Shown: one piece after another, positions 33,176 to 42,959 of the stretch
How the letters are laid out: every line of letters starts with the position of its first letter
How positions within the stretch are numbered: position 1 is the stretch's first letter
From: JANQOH01 sp965200095
Lineage (GTDB): Bacteria > Pseudomonadota > Alphaproteobacteria > UBA7887
Length of the DNA stretch: 64,000 nucleotides
Direction: 5' to 3'
NCBI GenBank assembly: GCA_965200095.1
Contig: OZ241350.1
Location: 1,798,001 to 1,862,000 of the forward strand
Made by a program: the position numbers and the translations under genes
The notes under the pieces: generated by a model
Seen by the model: only the letters and a program-made list of their open reading frames with translations
Databases searched by the model: none
Told to the model about the DNA's origin: nothing

Positions 33176-34757
33176 TCCCGCGAAAGAGCGTGCGAAGAAA
33201 TCGAGAGACGCTACTACTCTTCGTCATTCCCGCGAAAGCGGGAATCTGCTCGCGGCGTTTCCGTAAGAATAACCGCGCCGATATTGCGGACGGCTGCCTC
33301 CGGATTCCCGCTTTCGCGGGAATGACGAAGAGTTATTAGCGAGTTATTGTCTTTTGTCGCGCCGAACACTTCGGCGCTCCGACCGTCATGGTGAGAGCCA
33401 TCCTTACAAACACTCGTCATTCCTGCGAAAGGGTGTGTGCAAAACCCGTCGGCCCTCATTACGACAGTTGGAACGCCGAAGAAATGGCGCGGTGGAAGAC
33501 AATAGCCATACGATAGTACCTCGTCATTCTCGCGAAAGCGGGAATCCGGACGCGGTCGTCCGCAATATCGGCGCGGTTTTCCTTGTGGAAACGCCGCGAG
33601 CAGATTCCCGCTTTCGCGGGAATGACGAAGAGTAGTAGCGTCTCTCGATTTCTTCACACGCTCTTTCGCGGGAATTACCGAGGCAGGGGGCGGATGTTCC
33701 CAATTCCGTCACGCATCGTCACATGCCGACGGTGGGTTCGGAAAGGTCGTAAAACACCGGGAACGCGATGCTGCCGCAGGCGACACGAGTTATGCGGAGG
33801 TCTCCATACGATAATACCTCGTCATTCCCGCGAAAGCGGGAATCCGTTTGCGGCGTTTCCGTAAGAATAACCGCGCCGATATTGCGGACGACCCGCTCCC
33901 GGATTCCCGCTTTCGCGGGAATGACGAAGTGTTATTAGCGAGTTATTTTCTTTTGTCGCGCCGATCCTTTCGGCGCTCCGACCGTCATGGTGAGAGCCAT
34001 CCATACAAACACTTGTCATTCCCGCGAAAGCGGGAATCCGGACTCGGTCGTCCGTAATATCGGCCCGGTTTTCCTTGTGGACACGCCGCAAGAGATCCCC
34101 GCTTTCGCGGGAATGACGAAGTGTTATTAGCGAGTTATTGTCCTTTGTCGCGCCGATCCTTTCGGCGCTCCGACCGTCATGGTGAGAGCCATCCATACAA
34201 ACACTCGTCATTCCCGCGAAAGCGGGAATCCGGACGCGGTCGTCCGCAATGTCGGCCCGGTTTTCCTGGTGGAAACGCCGCAAGCAGATTCCCGCTTTCG
34301 CGGGAATGACGAAGAGTAGTAGCGTCTCTCGATTTCTTCACATGCTCTTTCGCGGGAATTACCGAGGCAAGGGGCGGATGTTGTCAATTCCGTCGCGCAT
34401 TGTCATATGCCGACGGCGGGTTCGGAAAGGTCGTAAAACGCCGGGAACGCGATGCTGCCGCAGGCGAAACGAGTTATGCGGAGGTCTCCATACGATAACA
34501 CCTCGTCATTCCCGCGAAAGCGGGAATCCGGAGGCGGCCGTCCGCAATATTGGCGCGGTTATTCTTACGGAAACGCCGCAAACGGATTCCCGCTTTCGCG
34601 GGAATGACGAAGAGTGGTGGGGCCTTTCAATTTCCTCACATGCACCTTCGCGGGAATGACGAAGAGTGGTGGGGCCTTTCAATTTCCTCACACGCTCCTT
34701 CGCGGGAATGACAAGTATTTGTAAGGCCGTCCGATTTCCTCGCACGCTCTTTCGCGG
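33176..34757. repeat. Array 1 of paired dRS3-like palindromes
   Basis: About twelve full copies of ATTCCCGCGAAAGCGGGAAT and several half copies, without a supported gene. They come in pairs: GTCATTCCC...GGGAATCC, about 55 bp, then the inverted copy GGATTCCC...GGGAATGACGA. Pair spacers are alike (with GCCCGGTTTTCC-type centres), and pairs are joined by a similar stretch with CGGCGCTCCGACCG. ATTCCC-N8-GGGAAT is the consensus of the neisserial dRS3 repeat. Reading frames through the array give only the repeat-derived RHSRESGNP/PAFAGMT peptides. Confidence 0.92.
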
Positions 34758-34792
34758 CTCGAATCGGGGCGTCCGGTCATCCTGTCGACGCC

Positions 34793-35626
34793 TCACTCCT
34801 CGTCGTTCGGTTGATCGTCGGATGCGCGCGCCCGTCCCAGCAGCGTCGCCCCGCCGTCGACGACCAGCGTGTGTCCGGTGATGTAGCGCGCCTCGGCGCT
34901 CAGCAGGAAGCGCACCGCGCGGCCTACGTCCCAGCCCGTGCCCTCTATGCCGAGCGCCGAGGCGCGCCGTCGCCGTTCGCGCGCCGCTGCGCTCATCGCC
35001 GCGCCGCCGACCATCGGCGTGTAGACCGGGCCGGGGGCCACGCAATTGACCCGCACGCCGTCGGCGCCGTGGTCCACCGCCATCGCGCGGGTCAGCGCGA
35101 TCGCGGCGCCTTTCGACGCGGCGTAGCTGGTCATGCCGCGCGGACGCAACGCCGCGATCGAGGCGACGTTCACGATCGCGCCGCCGCCGTTTCGAATCAT
35201 CGCCGGAACGACCTCCTTCGCGACGAGAAACATCGATTCGACGTTGACGCGCATCACCCTCCGCCACTCATCGGGTTCCTCGTCCACGACGCTGCCGCGG
35301 CTGTCGACGCCCACATTGTTGTCGAGGCAATCGACGCGCCCCCATGCGTCGAGGGCGTGCTCGACCATGCGACGGCACGCGGTCGGGCAGGTGACGTCGG
35401 CTTCGTGCGCCAGCGCCTCGCCGCCCTCGCGGGCGATCGTCTCCACGGTGCGCTCGGCCGGCGCCCGCGCGCGGTCGACCGCCAGCACCCGCGCCCCGGC
35501 GCGCGCCAGCAGGATCGCCGCGGCGCGCCCGTTGCCGATGCCGTCGCCCGCCGCGCCGGCGCCCGTCACCAGGGCCGTTTTGCCCTCGAGCCCCCAGGGA
35601 TCGCCCTTCGCCTCGCCTTCGATCAT
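34793..35626 (-). CDS. Short-chain dehydrogenase/reductase
   Basis: A 277-residue NAD(P)-dependent oxidoreductase of the classical SDR family. It has the cofactor loop VTGAGAAGDGIGNGRA, NNVG in place of NNAG, the catalytic Ser in VNVASIAAL, and Tyr/Lys in YAASKGAAIALTRA. The insertion in the glycine loop (AAGDGIG) is seen in several SDR subfamilies. The substrate is unknown. The gene begins at the inner edge of palindrome array 1 and diverges from the LLM oxidoreductase gene. Confidence 0.88.
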   Translation of the reverse strand: MIEGEAKGDPWGLEGKTALVTGAGAAGDGIGNGRAAAILLARAGARVLAVDRARAPAERTVETIAREGGEALAHEADVTCPTACRRMVEHALDAWGRVDCLDNNVGVDSRGSVVDEEPDEWRRVMRVNVESMFLVAKEVVPAMIRNGGGAIVNVASIAALRPRGMTSYAASKGAAIALTRAMAVDHGADGVRVNCVAPGPVYTPMVGGAAMSAAARERRRRASALGIEGTGWDVGRAVRFLLSAEARYITGHTLVVDGGATLLGRARASDDQPNDEE

Positions 35627-35733
35627 CGCGTCCTCCGTTTCGCTGGCGGCGCGCGCGCGTTCCGTGCGACAAACGCAAACGACCTCGCGGCGCCCGTTCC
35701 CGGCCGCCGAGAAACGCCGGAGCTTCGCCGGAA

Positions 35734-36777
35734 ATGCCGCGCCTGTCCATTCTCGAACAATCCATTGCCGTCGCCGGGCGGCCGCAGGCGGACTCGATCC
35801 GCAACGCGGTGGCCCTCGCGCGCCATTGCGATCGCCTCGGATACGAACGCTTCTGGGTGTCGGAGCATCACAGCCACCCGACCATCGTCGGCACCGCGCC
35901 CGAAATCCTCGTCGCCGCCTGCGCCGCGGCGACGGAGCGGATCCGCGTCGGCAGCGCCGGGGTCATGCTGCCGCACTACTCGCCGCTCAAGGTCGCCGAG
36001 CAGTTCCGCGTCCTCGACGCCCTGTCGCCCGGGCGCATCGATCTGGGCCTCGGGCGCGCGCCCGGCTCCGACGGGCGCACCGCTTTCGCCCTGCATCCGC
36101 TCGCTAGCGAACGCCCCGAACGCTTCCCCGCCGATGTGCGCGACCTCCTCGCCTGGGTGGCGGGAGAGCCGTTGCAGGAAGGCCACCCGTTCCGCGCGGT
36201 CCACGCCTACCCGCAAGGCGAAACGGTTCCGGAAGTCTGGATTCTCGGCAGTTCGACCTACGGCGCCCAGGTCGCCGCGCATTTCGGCCTGCCCTATTGC
36301 TTCGCGTGGTTCTTCGTCGACGGGCGGGGGTGCGCCGAGGCTCTCGACCTCTACCGCCGGGATTACCGGCCGAGCGCCCGGCATCCGGAGCCCCATGACG
36401 GCATCTGCGTCTGGGCGCTGGCGGCGGACACCGCGGAGGAGGCCGAATATCATTTCCGCTCGCGCGCCCGCTGGCAGTTGCTCCGCGATCGAGGGGTCTA
36501 CGGCGCGCTCGAATCTCCCGAAGACGCCGCGGCGCGCCCCGCGACCGATGTCCAGGAGCGCCGCCTCGCGCATTTCCGCGCCCGCGCGACCATCGGAACC
36601 GGCGAGCGGGTTGCCGCCGACATCCGCGCCCTGGCGAGCGATCTCGGAGTCGCCGAGGTCGCCGTGGTGACCTGGGCCCACGACGAGGCGGCGCGGCGCC
36701 GGAGCTATGCGCTGATCGCCGGGGCCTTCGGCCTGACGCCCGGGCGCGCCGCGGCAGGGAAGGGCGAGCCCCGCTGA
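35734..36777 (+). CDS. LLM-class (luciferase-like) flavin-dependent oxidoreductase
   Basis: A 347-residue TIM-barrel monooxygenase of the YhbW-type luciferase-like family. Marks: GYERFWVSEHHSHPTIVGTAPEILVAACAAAT, RIRVGSAGVMLPHYSPLKVAEQFRVLDALSPGRIDLGLGRAPG and PEVWILGSSTYGAQVAAHFGLPYCFA. These bind FMNH2 supplied by a separate reductase. The substrate is not known. It is flanked by two SDR genes on the opposite strand. Confidence 0.9.
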   Translation: MPRLSILEQSIAVAGRPQADSIRNAVALARHCDRLGYERFWVSEHHSHPTIVGTAPEILVAACAAATERIRVGSAGVMLPHYSPLKVAEQFRVLDALSPGRIDLGLGRAPGSDGRTAFALHPLASERPERFPADVRDLLAWVAGEPLQEGHPFRAVHAYPQGETVPEVWILGSSTYGAQVAAHFGLPYCFAWFFVDGRGCAEALDLYRRDYRPSARHPEPHDGICVWALAADTAEEAEYHFRSRARWQLLRDRGVYGALESPEDAAARPATDVQERRLAHFRARATIGTGERVAADIRALASDLGVAEVAVVTWAHDEAARRRSYALIAGAFGLTPGRAAAGKGEPR

Positions 36778-36798
36778 TCGCGCCCGGGCGCCGGCGGT

Positions 36799-37584
36799 TC
36801 AGGAAGGGTCGTCGGGGAGCGGGCGGAAACGGGTGGCGGCGAACCCGCCGTCCACCGCCAGGACATGGCCATGGACGAACGACGCGTCCGCCGAGCACAG
36901 GAAGGCGATGGCCGACGCCACTTCTTCCGGCTTTCCGGGGCGCCCGAGCGGCGTGCCGCCGACCATCGAATCGACGAACTGCGGGTTGCCTTCGAGACGT
37001 TCGCGCGTGAGCGGCGTGGCGATGATGCCCGGCGCGACGGCGTTGACCCGGATCCCGTCCGGCCCGTAATCGGCCGCCATGTTGCGCGTCAGCCCGACGA
37101 CCGCCGCCTTGGTCGCCGAATAGGCCGACGACCCGCGGAACCCGGTGAGTCCGAAAACCGATGCGACATTGACGATAACCCCGCCGCCGGCGGCGCGCAT
37201 CGCCCGGACTCCCTCGCGCGACAGCCGGAACAGCGCCCGCAGATTGACGTCGAGAAAGCTGTCGAGCGCGGCGTCGTCCGTCAGGTGCGCGGCGCGCGCA
37301 TCCCCGATCCCGGCATTGTTGACGAGGATCCGGGGCGCGCCGAACCGCTCGGCGCATTCGGCGACGATGCGCGCCGGCGAGTCCTTCGCCGTGACATCGG
37401 CCTCGAGCGCTGCGATCCGCCCGGGCCCGGCGCCGCGCCGGGCGGTTTCGCCGGCGCCATTGCCGTCGCGGTCCACCGCGATCGCATCGGCGCCGTCGCG
37501 CGCGAGCGCCAGCGCCGTTGCCCTGCCGATGCCGGACCCCGCCCCGGTCACGATGGCGGGCCATCCGTCGAAACGTCCCGACAT
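36799..37584 (-). CDS. Short-chain dehydrogenase/reductase
   Basis: A 261-residue classical SDR with IVTGAGSGIGRATALALA (cofactor loop), ILVNNAGIGDARA, VNVASVFGL and the catalytic YSATKAAVVGLTRNMA, ending GHVLAVDGGFAATRF. The start at 37582-37584 is chosen because AGGAGG lies 7 bases upstream; a longer in-frame start adds nine residues. It is a paralogue type distinct from the SDR at 34793-35626. Its substrate is unknown. Confidence 0.9.
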   Translation of the reverse strand: MSGRFDGWPAIVTGAGSGIGRATALALARDGADAIAVDRDGNGAGETARRGAGPGRIAALEADVTAKDSPARIVAECAERFGAPRILVNNAGIGDARAAHLTDDAALDSFLDVNLRALFRLSREGVRAMRAAGGGVIVNVASVFGLTGFRGSSAYSATKAAVVGLTRNMAADYGPDGIRVNAVAPGIIATPLTRERLEGNPQFVDSMVGGTPLGRPGKPEEVASAIAFLCSADASFVHGHVLAVDGGFAATRFRPLPDDPS

Positions 37585-37727
37585 GCCGCTGCCTCCTCGT
37601 TTCGCCGCCAACCTGCGCGCATGGAAAGGTCGCGGCTCGAACGGCGGGGATCAAGCGCGCGGCGCCGCGAAAGCCGTGCGGGGTCCGGCGCCTGCCGGGC
37701 CGGCGTCGGGGGCGCCGCGTTAGAATC

Positions 37728-37754
37728 TTGACACCGGGCGCTTCGGGGTATAGG
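37728..37754 (+). promoter_or_regulatory. Probable sigma-70-type promoter of the LRR autotransporter
   Basis: TTGACA (37728-37733) and TATAGG (37749-37754) are separated by 15 bp. Transcription would begin near 37761, the A of a short reading frame, so that frame may be leaderless. Spacing is 2 bp shorter than ideal. Confidence 0.5.
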
Positions 37755-37760
37755 CGCGCA

Positions 37761-37817
37761 ATGTCGGAACAGGATTTTCGCAAGGTCGTCGGCATATGTC
37801 GCAATACGGAAGAATGA
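37761..37817 (+). CDS. Possible 18-codon leader reading frame
   Basis: ATG at 37761 opens the frame MSEQDFRKVVGICRNTEE, whose TGA stop (37815-37817) overlaps the ATG at 37814 of the LRR autotransporter as ATGA. It lies where transcription should begin, so it could be translated without a leader and couple into the large gene upstream of the G run. The peptide matches nothing I know. Only position supports it. Confidence 0.35.
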   Translation: MSEQDFRKVVGICRNTEE

Positions 37818-40800
37818 ACGCCGCAACCCCGGCCCGGGGGGGGGGGGGGGGACGTATGCCGTCCGGAATTAATCCCGGTCACGGGCGCTCCGCCGTGGGC
37901 GTAAGGCGCGGGCGCGCCGTCCGCGCGCTGCTCGCGCTGTGCGCGGCGGCTGTCGTCTTCCTCATGGCGGGCGCGGAGCGGGCCGCGGCGCAGACGGGGG
38001 GGGCGACGGCGGTGAGCATCCCCGACGCCAATTTGCGGGCGCGGCTGGAAACCTGGCTGGGCAAGGCCTCCGGAGAGACGATCACCCGTGACGACATGGC
38101 GACCCTCGGCGAGGGCCCCAACCGCAGACTTACCCTGACCAATCTCGGCATCCGGGATCTGACGGGGCTGGGATACGCCGTAAACGTGCATGCGCTGTTC
38201 CTCTCCGGCAACGAAATCTCGGACCTGACGCCGCTCGGAACCCTCACCTTCCTGCAGACACTGGCCCTCAGCGACAACCGGATCTCGGACATCAGGCCTC
38301 TCGCACGCCTGGTCTTCCACCTGCATACCCTGAGACTCGACGGCAACCGGATCTCGGACCTGACGCCGCTCGCCCGGAGTTTTTCCCTGAGAACACTGGA
38401 AATCGTTGGAAACCGGGTCACGGACCTGGAGCCGCTCGCCGACCTCAGGCTGACACACTTGTCTGCCTCCGACAACAGGATCACGGACCTGACGCCGCTC
38501 GCCCGTCTCACCGGGATGGAATACCTGCACCTCCGTCAAAACCGGATCTCGGATATCGGCCCGCTGCAGAACATGCTGAGTCTTACCACTCTGTCGCTCG
38601 ATCAAAATTATTCGCTCAGGAAGGTTTCGGCGTTGAGCGGCCTGAACGGCTTGAGGGTTTTGGATCTGGAGGACACCGGCGTCGACGACATATCGCCGCT
38701 TGTCGATACCCCGGGGTTCAAGGGAACGTGGTTCAGACAGATCGATCTGCGGAAGACCCCGAATCTCGACTCCGCCACCGCCCTCCCGCATATCCAGACC
38801 CTTGAGGGACGGGGCGTCCAAATATTCCGTGACAATCCCATCGGTTTGGACCGGAGGTTGCGGGGCTTGACAGTGACGCCCGAAGTGGGGCAGCTGAAAG
38901 TCGCGTGGGATCCGGTGACGGGCTACAGCGCCGAGGGTTACCGGGTCTTCTGGAGATCCGGGAGGGAATTCTTCACGAGAACCGCCAATCCGCCCCGGGA
39001 CAAGATCCTTACGGGCTTGGGAATGACGACATTCACCATCCCCAACCTTGATCCCGGCCGCCGATACGGGGTGGCGGTTCGCGTGAATAACCCCAATGGT
39101 TGGCTGTCCCCCCCCGTCTACGGCATTCCGCTGGCGGCGATCGGCACTGTGGAGGGGGTGACGGTCACGCCGGGCGTGGAGAGCCTCACCGTGTCGTGGC
39201 GCCTCGCCAAAGGCGCGGCCGACTACAAGGTGCAGTGGAAGTCCGGCGATCAGGACTACGACGAGGCCCGGCAGGCCCGGGCCGGCGGCGCCGACAAGAC
39301 GGAATACGCCATCTCCGATCTCGAGGGCGGGACGGAGTACACAGTGCGCGTCATCCCCGCCCGGAACGAGGGAGAACCCGACGGCGAACCCTCCGCCGAA
39401 AAAAAGGCAACGACGCGGGCGCCGCCGCCCGTGACACCGAATTCCGAATCGAATTCCGAGCCGCCGGAGAGTGTCGCCTTCAAAGTGAGTGTGGAGAATG
39501 GTCTGGAGGGCCTGCTCGTATCCTGGCCCGGAGTCGCCCGCGCGACCGGCTACCGGGTGCAGTGGAGGCGGAGCGACGTGCGGGATTTCGACTCCGCCGA
39601 CGAAGACGAGGTCGCTGCGCGGGAAGTCGAGACCTCCGACGGCGAACCCTACAGATACCCCATCGCCGGTCTCGAACCCGACATCTGGTACACGGTCCGG
39701 GTCACCCCCATGCTCGACGGAAAACCCCTCGGCGACCCCGATGAGGCCACCGGCACGCCCCGCCGGAAAGCCGTCGTCACCATCATAGGGGCCGTAGCCG
39801 TGACGGAGGGCGAGGCTGCGGAACTCACGGTCATGCTGGACAGGCACGGCAAGCACATCCAGGAGCAAGAGCAGGTGACGGTGGTGTGGACCACCAGGGA
39901 CGACACGGCGAAGGCGGGCGAGGATTACCCCGCAATGTCCGACTCCCTGATCTTCAAGCCGGGCGAGCACATGAAGCCGCTGCCGGCGCGGACCCTGCAG
40001 GATCGGCGGGTCGAACCCGAAGAGACGTTCATGGTGCAGCTGGACAAGGCTACGAACGCGACGCTGGACCTGAACAGGGCGTCGGCGACGGTGACGATCG
40101 TCGACGACGACACCGAGCCGGCGCGGCGCCGGGCGCTCGACGCGGTGCTGGCGGGCATGGGGCGCTGGATCGCCGCCGACGCCGTGGACACCATCGAAGA
40201 GCGTTTCACCGGGCGGCGCGAGGTCGAGGCGCAGACGAGCCTGGGCGGACGGACGTTTTCCCTCCCGGGAACCGGGCCGCAAGACTCCGCCCGGTTCGCG
40301 CCCGCGGCGGCCGGAACGCGCTTCGCCGACGATTTCTCCCACGGAGAGGAATGGCGGATTCCGGAGACGGAACCCTCCCTCCCGGTCCTGTCCGCGGAAT
40401 CGGTGTCCGGAAGCCGCTTCAACCTGCCGCTGGGGGAGGACGGCGCCGGCGAACCCCTGCCGGGCCTGCGGGTATGGGGCCGGGGGACGGCCGGCGGGTT
40501 CGACAGCAAGGCCGAAACCGGTCTCCGCGTGGACGGAGACATCGTCGGGGGTTACGTCGGCTTCGACCACCCGGTGAGGCGCGACGCGCTGCTGGGCATG
40601 GCGATCGCCCACGGCAGGAGCGATGTCGACTACGCGATCGACGGCGTGACGGACGGCGCGGTGGACATGGAGCTGACGAGCGTCCTGCCCTACGGGCACT
40701 GGACTCCGCGCGCCGGTCTGGGGGTGTGGGGCCTGCTCGGCGCCGGCTGGGGCGATGTCGGATTGCAGGACGAGGTCGGCGAGGTCGAAACCGACGCGAC

Positions 40801-41554
40801 GATGCGGATGGCCGCAGCCGGCGTGCGGCGGGACGTGGCGGCCTGGCGCGACATCGACGCGGCGGTGAAAGCCGATGCGTTCACGGCCCGGCTGGAAACC
40901 GACGCGGCGGAAGGCTTGCCGAAGTCCGCCGGCGCCGCCCGAAGGCTGCGGCTGTCGCTGGAAGGCAGCGCCCGGCGGGCGGTGTCTCCCGTCTCCAGCC
41001 TGACTCCGAGCCTGGAGGTCGGCGGCCGGTGGGACGGCGGCGACGCGGAAACCGGAATGGGCGTGGAGGTGGGCGGCGGTCTGGCGTTCGAGCATGAGAC
41101 GCTGGGTCTGGCGGTAGAGGCGCGGGGGCGCGCCCTGCTGGCGCACCGCGAGTCGCTGCGCGAATGGGGGATGAGCCTGTCGGGGCGGCTGGACCCCGGC
41201 GTAGCGGGACGGGGCCCCTGGATGACTTTCGCGCCGGGGTGGGGCGTCGAGGGCAGCCGGATGTCGCAGATGTGGGACAACAAGGGGGTGTTCCGCGCGC
41301 ATGACCGCCCCGGCGAGGCGCCTGAATTCCAGCCGGGCCGGCTGAACATGGAGGTCGGCTGGGGTCTGCCGACGCTGGGCGGCCGCGGCCGTCTGACGCC
41401 CTGGGCGGGCCTGTCGATGGCCGAGTCGGATATGAACGGCTACACCCTGGGCGCCCGGATGGAGACGGGGACCCGGTTGAGGCTGAATCTGGAGAACCGG
41501 CAGTCGAAGAGCGGCGGATATCGTCTCATGCTTTTCGGCAGTCTGCACCTGTAG
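37814..41554 (+). CDS. LRR-FN3-Calx-beta autotransporter with a poly-G tract in its first codons
   Basis: A predicted outer-membrane surface protein of 1246 residues. After the G-run codons (ARGGGGGR) comes a signal peptide (RALLALCAAAVVFLMAGAERAAAQ). About seven internalin/SDS22-type leucine-rich repeats follow (LxxLxLxxNxISDLxPL), then three fibronectin-III-like domains (VTPGVESLTVSW, VENGLEGLLVSW), one Calx-beta domain (VTEGEAAELTVML ... ATVTIVDDDTEPA) and a roughly 400-residue C-terminal autotransporter barrel ending LFGSLHL. The barrel is homologous to that of 43180-45753. Possible starts are 37796, 37814 (ATGA-coupled, chosen) and 37856 (after the G run). With the first two, a change in the G run shifts the frame. 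It probably binds proteins or surfaces. Confidence 0.85.
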   Translation: MNAATPARGGGGGRMPSGINPGHGRSAVGVRRGRAVRALLALCAAAVVFLMAGAERAAAQTGGATAVSIPDANLRARLETWLGKASGETITRDDMATLGEGPNRRLTLTNLGIRDLTGLGYAVNVHALFLSGNEISDLTPLGTLTFLQTLALSDNRISDIRPLARLVFHLHTLRLDGNRISDLTPLARSFSLRTLEIVGNRVTDLEPLADLRLTHLSASDNRITDLTPLARLTGMEYLHLRQNRISDIGPLQNMLSLTTLSLDQNYSLRKVSALSGLNGLRVLDLEDTGVDDISPLVDTPGFKGTWFRQIDLRKTPNLDSATALPHIQTLEGRGVQIFRDNPIGLDRRLRGLTVTPEVGQLKVAWDPVTGYSAEGYRVFWRSGREFFTRTANPPRDKILTGLGMTTFTIPNLDPGRRYGVAVRVNNPNGWLSPPVYGIPLAAIGTVEGVTVTPGVESLTVSWRLAKGAADYKVQWKSGDQDYDEARQARAGGADKTEYAISDLEGGTEYTVRVIPARNEGEPDGEPSAEKKATTRAPPPVTPNSESNSEPPESVAFKVSVENGLEGLLVSWPGVARATGYRVQWRRSDVRDFDSADEDEVAAREVETSDGEPYRYPIAGLEPDIWYTVRVTPMLDGKPLGDPDEATGTPRRKAVVTIIGAVAVTEGEAAELTVMLDRHGKHIQEQEQVTVVWTTRDDTAKAGEDYPAMSDSLIFKPGEHMKPLPARTLQDRRVEPEETFMVQLDKATNATLDLNRASATVTIVDDDTEPARRRALDAVLAGMGRWIAADAVDTIEERFTGRREVEAQTSLGGRTFSLPGTGPQDSARFAPAAAGTRFADDFSHGEEWRIPETEPSLPVLSAESVSGSRFNLPLGEDGAGEPLPGLRVWGRGTAGGFDSKAETGLRVDGDIVGGYVGFDHPVRRDALLGMAIAHGRSDVDYAIDGVTDGAVDMELTSVLPYGHWTPRAGLGVWGLLGAGWGDVGLQDEVGEVETDATMRMAAAGVRRDVAAWRDIDAAVKADAFTARLETDAAEGLPKSAGAARRLRLSLEGSARRAVSPVSSLTPSLEVGGRWDGGDAETGMGVEVGGGLAFEHETLGLAVEARGRALLAHRESLREWGMSLSGRLDPGVAGRGPWMTFAPGWGVEGSRMSQMWDNKGVFRAHDRPGEAPEFQPGRLNMEVGWGLPTLGGRGRLTPWAGLSMAESDMNGYTLGARMETGTRLRLNLENRQSKSGGYRLMLFGSLHL
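37836..37851. repeat. Homopolymer of 16 G
   Basis: An uninterrupted run of 16 guanines near the 5' end of the LRR autotransporter gene. Runs of this length change by slippage in replication, and similar G tracts switch surface-protein genes on and off. Here the length gives an open frame when the start is at 37796 or 37814. Confidence 0.97.
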
Positions 41555-41584
41555 GGGCCGGCGGCGGCCCGCCACGGCTTTCTC

Positions 41585-42955
41585 TCCCCGTTCCCGCGGA
41601 AGGGCGTGCGAAGAAATCGAGAGACGCTACTACCCTTCGTCATTCCCGCGAAAGCGGGAATCCGGGGGCGGTTGTCCGCCATATCGGTCCGGGTTTTCCT
41701 TGTGGGGACGGCGCAGGCGGATTCCCGCTTTCGCGGGAATGACGAAGGGTAGTAGCGAGTTATTGTATTTTGCCGCGCCGACCCCTTCGGCGCTCCGACC
41801 GTACAAACGCTCGTCATTCCCGCGAAAGAGCGTGTGAGGAAATCGAACGGCGTTACAAGTACTCGTCATTCCCGCGAAAGCGGGAATCTCTTTGCGGCGT
41901 TTCCGTAAGAAAAACCGGGCCGACATTGCGGACGACCGCGTCCGGATTCCCGCTTTCGCGGGAATGACGAAGTATTATTGGCGAGTTATTGCGTTTTGCC
42001 GCTCCGACCCCTTCGGCGCTCCGACCGTACAAATACTCGTCATTCCCGCGAAAGCGGGAATCCGGACGCGGTCGTCCGCCATATCGGTCCGGTTTTCCTC
42101 GTGGGGACGGCGCAGGCGGATTCCCGCTTTCGCGGGAATGACGAGGAGTAGTAGCGAGTTATTGTATTTTGCCGCGCCGGACCCTTCGGCGCTCCGACCG
42201 TACAAACACTCGTCATTCCCGCGAAAGCGGGAATCCGGGGGCGGTGGTCCGCCATATCGGCCCGGTTTTTCTTGTGAGAACGCCGCGACAGATTCCCGCT
42301 TTCGCGGGAATGACGAAGTATTATTAGCGAGTTATTGTGTTTTGCCGCGCCGGACCCTTCGGCGCTCCGACTATACAAACACTCGTCATTCCCGCGAAAG
42401 CGGGAATCCGGAGGCGGTGGTCCGCCATATCGGCCCGGTTTTTCTTGTGGGAACGCCGCAAGCAGATTTCCGTTTTCGCGGGAATGACGAAGGGTAGTAG
42501 CGAGTTGTTGTGTTTTGCCGCTCCGACCCGTTCGGCGCTCCGACCGTACAAACACTCGTCATTCCCGCGAAAGCGGGAATCCGGAGGCGGTCGTCCGCTT
42601 TCGCGGGAATGACGAAGTATTATTAGCGAGTTGTTGCGTTTTGCCGCGCCGACCCGTTCGGCGCTCCGACCGTACAAACACTCGTCATTCCCGCGAAAGC
42701 GGGAATCCGGCGGCGGTGGTCCGCCATATCGGCCTGTTTTTCCTTGTGGGAACGCCGCAGGCAGATTCCCGCTTTCGCGGGAATGACGAAGTATTATTAG
42801 CGGGTTATTGTGTTTTGTCGCGCCGACCCCTTCGACGCTCCGACCGTACAAACACTCGTCATTCCCGCGAAAGCGGGAATCCGGGGGCGGTCGTCCGCCA
42901 TGTCGGCCCGGTTTTCTTGTGGGAACGCCGCGGCAGATTCCCGCTTTCGCGGGAA
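41585..42955. repeat. Array 2 of paired dRS3-like palindromes
   Basis: About 15 copies of ATTCCCGCGAAAGCGGGAAT in inverted pairs with the same spacer types as array 1, joined by stretches with TTTTGCCGCGCCGACCC and CGGCGCTCCGACCGTACAAA. One pair (about 42559-42617) has lost its inner spacer. No gene is supported. The array begins about 30 bp after the LRR gene and ends inside what was once a Fic-type gene. Confidence 0.92.
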
Positions 42956-42959
42956 ACTC

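Noticed and set aside
33214..34659. Several 60-150 codon frames with RHSRESGNP, PRKRESA and AFAGMT peptides
   Set aside because: These are translations of the palindromic repeats, which are not genes.
36104..41575. Leftward open frame of 1823 codons opposite the LRR autotransporter
   Set aside because: It has no recognisable domains and extreme R/P/G content, and it opposes genes with clear domain structure. A GC shadow.
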